Part shown: positions 60,050 to 64,000 of the stretch, in pieces
Numbering within the stretch: position 1 is the first letter of the stretch
How the letters are laid out: every line of letters starts with the position of its first letter
Assembly (NCBI RefSeq): GCF_013204845.1
Contig: NZ_JABMKY010000004.1
Location: 372,001 to 436,000 of the forward strand
Length of the DNA stretch: 64,000 nt
DNA from: Paenibacillus qinlingensis
Lineage (GTDB): Bacteria > Bacillota > Bacilli > Paenibacillales > NBRC-103111
Reading direction: 5' to 3'
Made by a program: the position numbers and the translations under genes
Notes under the pieces: generated by a model
Database searches by the model: none
Told to the model about the DNA's origin: nothing
What the model saw: only the letters and a program-made list of their open reading frames with translations

Positions 60050-60844
60050 TCATTTCAACAAAGCTATCATCTGATACACCTCGCGGTGGTCACCGGGCAG
60101 TAAGAAATTCGCGACCTTCAGCTGAGAGGAACCATCGCCGTCAAGGAAAAGCCCATCGACTAGTTGTTTCTCCCCTACCTGCTCTTGTACCGCTGTACGG
60201 AACTCTTCACCCGTGCAAGGGGTAGGCGCAACTACCAGATACACGTTGTTCATTCGATCATACACAATACCAGAGCGCATGCGCTTCTCGTTAATGACAG
60301 GCATTTCTTCCGAAATGGCTTGCTCGGCCCAGCCCGTTGGATTCGTAAGCCCCATGCTTACGCCTCCCTGCGCCCAATATCGGGTGCGATCCAGCACCTG
60401 TAGCTCGCTAGCATTTTCGACAACTTGGACGGTAAAGGTTTGCGCCTTCTCATCCCACACAAGTGTTCCTCGTTTCCGATCCGTGTTGTACCAGCCCGAG
60501 CCGTAATCACCAGGTTGCCCCTTCACAGGCTGATCATTGGTTACGGCGATACTTAGCAAATACCCCTGCCAGAAGAATCCGCCATTAATCCCATTGTCCT
60601 GCCGATCAGTCACATTTGCCGTGATGGCTTTGAGTCCAATATTTTGAGGCGAAGTTTCAATAACGTGAAGAAGAACGCCGTTCGTTGCGGGTTTAATGCT
60701 ATACGCGGCACTTGCTTTTGGGAGCGGTTGTGAAGTTGTGGTGTGAAGCCCCCAAATTAAGGTCCATACGAAACTGATGATTGCGATAAGTAGATAGATT
60801 AGTAGCTGAGCAGCACGCGCTTTGAAAAGGCGAATAAGGTCCAT
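60050..60844 (-). CDS. Membrane-anchored phosphodiester glycosidase (NAGPA-like) domain protein
   Basis: The product has 264 residues from ATG 60844, six bases after GGAG; ATG 60856 is the alternative. One N-terminal membrane segment (about 12-34, LLIYLLIAIISFVWTLIWGL) leads to an outside domain with GINGGFFWQGYLLS, YWAQGGVSMGL and VDGLFLDGDGSSQL, the key pattern of the NAGPA/DUF2233 family. These enzymes remove GlcNAc or related sugars linked by phosphodiester bonds, and in bacteria may act on teichoic acids or exopolysaccharide. It ends close to the heptamer array. Confidence 0.75.
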   Translation of the reverse strand: MDLIRLFKARAAQLLIYLLIAIISFVWTLIWGLHTTTSQPLPKASAAYSIKPATNGVLLHVIETSPQNIGLKAITANVTDRQDNGINGGFFWQGYLLSIAVTNDQPVKGQPGDYGSGWYNTDRKRGTLVWDEKAQTFTVQVVENASELQVLDRTRYWAQGGVSMGLTNPTGWAEQAISEEMPVINEKRMRSGIVYDRMNNVYLVVAPTPCTGEEFRTAVQEQVGEKQLVDGLFLDGDGSSQLKVANFLLPGDHREVYQMIALLK

Positions 60845-60940
60845 AGATTTCTCCATCCCAGCTGTAGTAGTCTCTTCCTTTCTATTAGTCTATGAAAAGA
60901 GCAGGAGAGATATGCCCATTTATCTACGAATAAATCTACG

Positions 60941-60980
60941 AAAAAAAACGCTTACGAAGGAATCTACCATTCGTAAGCGT
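60941..60980 (-). terminator. Terminator of the 61014 small gene
   Basis: ACGCTTACGAA (60948-60958) pairs perfectly with TTCGTAAGCGT (60970-60980); on the minus strand it is followed by eight T residues. It supports transcription of the small minus-strand gene. Confidence 0.9.
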
Positions 60981-61013
60981 TGGTCACGAAACACAACTAT
61001 GTAACGATAAAAA

Positions 61014-61226
61014 TTAAAAAATCGGTATGCGTGCCTTATTCCCATCTTTGGCATATAAAATCGCTTCTGAGCTGAATAGATCTACTCGCTCTAACGAATT
61101 AACTAAATTCATGGTGGTGAATTTGTTATGGCGAAGTGCGTTGATCAAAGAGGGAATTAACTTATGGTCCGTGCCGACGAAATTAACGGATATCGGCTTC
61201 TTATTAAATAAAATATTCATTCTCAC
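61014..61226 (-). CDS. Small protein of unknown function, 70 codons
   Basis: The frame opens at GTG 61226, ten bases after AAGGAG; an ATG at 61220 is the alternative. The 70-residue product is basic with a strand-helix-strand-like pattern (NILFNKKPISVNFVGTDHKLIPSLINALR) and no signal peptide. No family was recognised. The strong terminator just downstream and the clear RBS support it as a real gene. Confidence 0.6.
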   Translation of the reverse strand: MRMNILFNKKPISVNFVGTDHKLIPSLINALRHNKFTTMNLVNSLERVDLFSSEAILYAKDGNKARIPIF

Positions 61227-61468
61227 TTCAACACATCTCCTTCTGATTTTGTTTCTAAGTAGATATTAAGATTATCATACCTTTCTCAATAAGTTCGTCG
61301 ATTGGCGTTGTCGGAATTCCACTAGTTCTGTCAGTAGATATATGTTTCATCTAATAAGTTGGCTCTATTGCTCCGTAAACGCTCCAGCCCTTTGATAGAC
61401 GGCGTAACCTTTTATTTTGTATGATAGGGTGAGTTACGTAAAATTTGGAAGCGGAGGGGGCTAGCTTT

Positions 61469-62416
61469 ATGGAGTCTTCACATATTGTTATCGAAGCGGA
61501 TGGCTTAATTAAAAATTATGGGTCCTTCCAAGCTGTAAGAGGCGTTAATTTCCAGGTCTATCAAGGCGAGGTATTTGGCTTGCTTGGTCCGAATGGTGCT
61601 GGGAAAACGACAACGATGGAAATGATCGAAGGGCTGCGGAAGCCTGACGGTGGACGCGCTATTGTGGCTGGATTTGATACACAGAAGGATTTGGGTAAGG
61701 TTAAGGAAGTCATCGGTGTTCAATTGCAGTCGACTTCGTTATTCGAGTTGTTGACCGTAGAGGAAATTATGAGGATGTATGCCAGCTTCTATCCGAGTTC
61801 AGTTCCGATTGGCCCGCTATTAGAAGATATGACGTTGGTTGATAAAAGAAACGGTCGTGTCAAGCATCTATCCGGTGGGCAAAAGCAGCGGCTTGCCATT
61901 GGTCTTGCGCTTTTGAATGATCCCAAGGTCATCTTCTTGGATGAGCCTACGACAGGGTTAGACCCGACAGCAAGACGAACGCTGTGGGAGATTATTTTGA
62001 AGCTGAAAGAGCGAGGCAAAACGATTGTGCTGTCCACGCATTATATGGAGGAAGCGCACGTGCTTTGTGATCGTATTTGTTTGATGGATCAAGGGAAAGT
62101 CGTCGCTTTGGATACGCCGCGTAATCTTGTGAGCAGCTTACAGTCGGATAGCGCGATTGAGTTTAGACTACAAGACTTGGCGGAAGCGGACAAGGCATCG
62201 GTTGTAGAGGAGCTTCGCGATATTCGTGAAGTCAAGGGCATTGACGTGCGTAAGGATGTGTTCGTCCTATATACGGATAAGTTGCAGGAGTCGCTTATTG
62301 ATCTCGCCCAGAAAAGCGCTGGCGGCAGATGGCAATTGGCTGATTTGCAGACACGAACGGCTACGCTGGAAGATGTGTTTATCTCCATGACCGGAAGGAG
62401 CTTGAAAGCAGAATGA
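61469..62416 (+). CDS. ABC transporter ATP-binding protein (DrrA/CcmA type)
   Basis: The product has 315 residues from ATG 61469, after GGAGGGGG; an upstream TTG at 61445 is unlikely. The Walker A (GPNGAGKTT), Q-loop (VQLQSTSLF), signature (LSGGQKQRL), Walker B (VIFLDEPTTGLD) and H-loop (STHYMEEAHVL) are all intact, with the extended C terminus of drug/lipid exporters. It powers the permease whose gene overlaps by four bases. The substrate is unknown. Confidence 0.9.
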   Translation: MESSHIVIEADGLIKNYGSFQAVRGVNFQVYQGEVFGLLGPNGAGKTTTMEMIEGLRKPDGGRAIVAGFDTQKDLGKVKEVIGVQLQSTSLFELLTVEEIMRMYASFYPSSVPIGPLLEDMTLVDKRNGRVKHLSGGQKQRLAIGLALLNDPKVIFLDEPTTGLDPTARRTLWEIILKLKERGKTIVLSTHYMEEAHVLCDRICLMDQGKVVALDTPRNLVSSLQSDSAIEFRLQDLAEADKASVVEELRDIREVKGIDVRKDVFVLYTDKLQESLIDLAQKSAGGRWQLADLQTRTATLEDVFISMTGRSLKAE

Positions 62417-63516
62417 ATGCTTATATTCAATTGACGTTAAGCCAGCTTCGGTTTTTTGTTCGTAATCGACAAGTGCTCGTATTCACCTTGTTCATGCCGC
62501 TTTTCTTCATGATTATGCTCGGTTCCTTTCTAGGAAAAGGAAATGATATCATCGTCGATGGCGTTATCATTGATCAGGATCAAAGTGCAGAATCCAGAGT
62601 CATGGTGGAGGCGCTGCAAACGAATAGTATTTTGAAACTTAAGTCATCAGATGATGTGGATAAGTCGCTAGAGCAGCTGAAACATGGCGATCAGAAGTTA
62701 GTTGTCGTTATTCAGAAAAATTACGGGCAAGCGGTAGGGTTGAAAGGAGCAGACAGTTCTAAAGCCAGCTTCCTTCAAGTTTACTATGACCAAACGAACC
62801 AGCAGAGTGCGCAGATCGGTTTGCAGACGATAGGGCAGGTGGCGGATGGCGTTTCCAAGCAAATGTCCAACTATATTCCGATTGTTAAAATTGAACCGGT
62901 TGGCGTGCAAGCCCTGCAGCTTCGCTACATCGATTTCCTTGTACCGGGTATTCTGGCCATGATGATCATGACCAACAACTTAAATGGCGTTTCGGGACAA
63001 ATTGCTTCGTGGCGTGAGCGAGGTGTGCTGCGACGCATGCAGAGTACGCCGCTGAAGGCATCGACGTTCATTGCCGCGCAGATTACAGCACGACTTGTGA
63101 TGAACACAGCGCAAGCCTTGATTGTACTGCTTGTTGGTGCTTTGATATTTGGCACACAGGTGAACGGCTCGTGGTTACTGCTCCTGGTGTTTATCGTCAT
63201 GGGCATATTGACGTTCATGTCCATCGGTTTCATCATCGCCGGCGTGGCCAAAACCCCAGAGAGCGCCGGGCCGATTTCCGGACTGATCTCGTTTCCGCTC
63301 ATGTTCTTGGGCGGCGTGTTCTTCTCGGTGTCCAGCATGCCGGAGTTCTTGCAACCGATCGTGAAATCGATCCCGATTACCCAGCTCAGCACTGCCCTTC
63401 GGCAGATTATGAATGTAGGCGCGGGCATCGGGGATCTGTGGCAGGAAGGGCTGATGCTGGCCATTTGGCTGGTCGTGTCGTTCATTGTGGCTACGTTTAC
63501 GTTTAAGTGGGAGTAG
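62413..63516 (+). CDS. ABC-2 type transporter permease
   Basis: The product has 367 residues, starting at an ATGA overlap with the ATPase stop. One N-terminal membrane segment (about 20-40, VLVFTLFMPLFFMIMLGSF) is followed by a large extracytoplasmic domain (about 41-170) and a cluster of five membrane segments in the second half, with SWRERGVLRRMQSTPL before them, the ABC-2 pattern. It should form the exporter with the ATPase. Candidates for cargo are antimicrobials, lipids or envelope precursors. Confidence 0.9.
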   Translation: MNAYIQLTLSQLRFFVRNRQVLVFTLFMPLFFMIMLGSFLGKGNDIIVDGVIIDQDQSAESRVMVEALQTNSILKLKSSDDVDKSLEQLKHGDQKLVVVIQKNYGQAVGLKGADSSKASFLQVYYDQTNQQSAQIGLQTIGQVADGVSKQMSNYIPIVKIEPVGVQALQLRYIDFLVPGILAMMIMTNNLNGVSGQIASWRERGVLRRMQSTPLKASTFIAAQITARLVMNTAQALIVLLVGALIFGTQVNGSWLLLLVFIVMGILTFMSIGFIIAGVAKTPESAGPISGLISFPLMFLGGVFFSVSSMPEFLQPIVKSIPITQLSTALRQIMNVGAGIGDLWQEGLMLAIWLVVSFIVATFTFKWE

Positions 63517-63567
63517 GCGGTTGGGCTTGTCTTTGAAACCTGGCGATTGACTGCCATTGAGTAGTCT

Positions 63568-63770
63568 TAATAAGGGATCTATGTTGCCGAAAGGGAATGT
63601 AGATCCCTTATTTCTACTCGAACAGCTGCTTTGGCAGCTGAAGGGGAACGATAGTGCGCTATTTCTCGAAGCAGCGACGTTTTTACACCGAGTTTGCCTT
63701 AATAGCGCACCTACGTTCCGTTTCATCGCTATAATACCTGATTTCATGCAAATAGCGAACTTATGTTCCC
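63568..63770. repeat. Looser palindromic group, family C (51-57-50 spacing)
   Basis: Four 20-bp units: GGGAATGT..CCCTTATT at 63593, GGGAACGA..GCGCTATT at 63644, and in reverse orientation AATAGCGCAC..GTTCCG at 63701 and AATAGCGAAC..GTTCCC at 63751. The spacings are 51, 57 and 50 bp and the orientation is forward, forward, reverse, reverse. An extra unit at 63569 pairs with the first one (TAAGGGATCTA / TAGATCCCTTA). Confidence 0.6.
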
Positions 63771-63818
63771 TCGAATGGCCGCTGTTACCATTGTTAAGGG
63801 ATCTGAGAGCTAACGGAA

Positions 63819-63850
63819 AGCCAAATCTCTCCGAGATTGGCTTTTTTCTT
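63819..63850 (+). terminator. Terminator downstream of the exporter operon
   Basis: AGCCAA-TCTC pairs with GAGA-TTGGCT (63819-63842), followed by six T residues and a further T-rich tail. Confidence 0.8.
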
Positions 63851-63966
63851 TTTAGAAGGGCGTTATGGCGTACCGCGGGTACTCTGCTCACAGTTAATAA
63901 ATCCACAAACGATAAGCCATACTGTAATGGTGTAATGGTAAATTACCTACAATTAGGAGGACTTGA

Positions 63967-64000
63967 ATGAGTAAACAACATTGGCAAATCCCGGCTACAG
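63967..64000 (+). CDS. Start of a gene cut by the window end
   Basis: ATG 63967 lies six bases after AGGAGG, and 11 codons are visible (MSKQHWQIPAT). This is too short to identify. The strong RBS supports a real start. Confidence 0.6.
   Translation, partial: MSKQHWQIPAT

Noticed and set aside
1-64000. tRNA, rRNA or plasmid origin
   Set aside because: No cloverleaf with a GGTTCGAATCC-type arm, no rRNA core sequence and no replication gene or iteron set was seen.

Overview
The window looks like a low-to-mid GC, spore-forming Bacillales chromosome, most likely Paenibacillus or a close relative. The reasons are strong AGGAGG-type ribosome binding sites, AbrB, several copper-amine-oxidase-N (stalk) surface proteins, an SLH-anchored giant polysaccharide lyase, LplB/YtcP-type sugar permeases with a membrane-bound AraC regulator, Eis-like acetyltransferase, TrhO, and many Gfo/Idh/MocA genes. 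No rRNA, tRNA or CRISPR array was seen.

Layout. 1-4.1 kb: the end of a nucleotide-sugar epimerase, a free-standing cyclic-di-GMP-I riboswitch unit with a 30-codon reading frame, and a surface-protein operon. 4.1-6.1 kb: a thioredoxin-reductase-like/glutaredoxin/peroxiredoxin operon behind a promoter covered by PerR/Fur-type boxes. 6.3-7.9 kb: a nuclease-fold/HTH protein and two small proteins. 7.9-12.4 kb: a LacI regulator divergent from a GH-A glycosidase. 13.0-14.7 kb: an IS1182-family element with a frameshifted transposase. 14.8 kb: abrB. 15.2-21.2 kb: a sugar operon (isomerase fold, Gfo/Idh, NagB, NagA, AraC, Gfo/Idh). 22.9-37.5 kb: a polysaccharide utilisation locus, probably for a uronic-acid polymer (sensor-regulator, two permeases, binding protein, 2055-residue SLH lyase, PL14-CBM6 lyase). 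40.2-43.5 kb: transglutaminase / alpha-E / ATP-grasp operon. 43.9-54.5 kb: chemoreceptors, hemerythrin, TrhO and a hybrid histidine kinase. 54.7-59.4 kb: an envelope protein, an SPW protein, the NAD-salvage pair pncA-pncB and an aldo/keto reductase. 60-63.5 kb: a phosphodiester-glycosidase-like protein, a small gene and an ABC-2 exporter. The window ends in the first 11 codons of another gene.

The most unusual signal is non-coding. Six groups of four imperfect palindromes (form TARMTGKA-N5-TMCAKYTA, about 21 bp) lie in five intergenic gaps, with start-to-start spacing 51-62-51 bp in every group although the spacer sequences have diverged. Two more groups, built on unrelated palindromes, have the same layout (51-61-51 and 50-61-51), a looser one has 51-57-50, and two tandem arrays repeat another 8-N5-8 palindrome every 51-52 bp. 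The groups sit in gene-end gaps, mostly between convergent genes, almost always beside a simple-sequence array. This looks like one class of roughly 185-bp composite element whose layout is conserved while its palindrome sequence changes. Spacings near five, six and five helical turns suggest phased protein binding or a set of hairpins.
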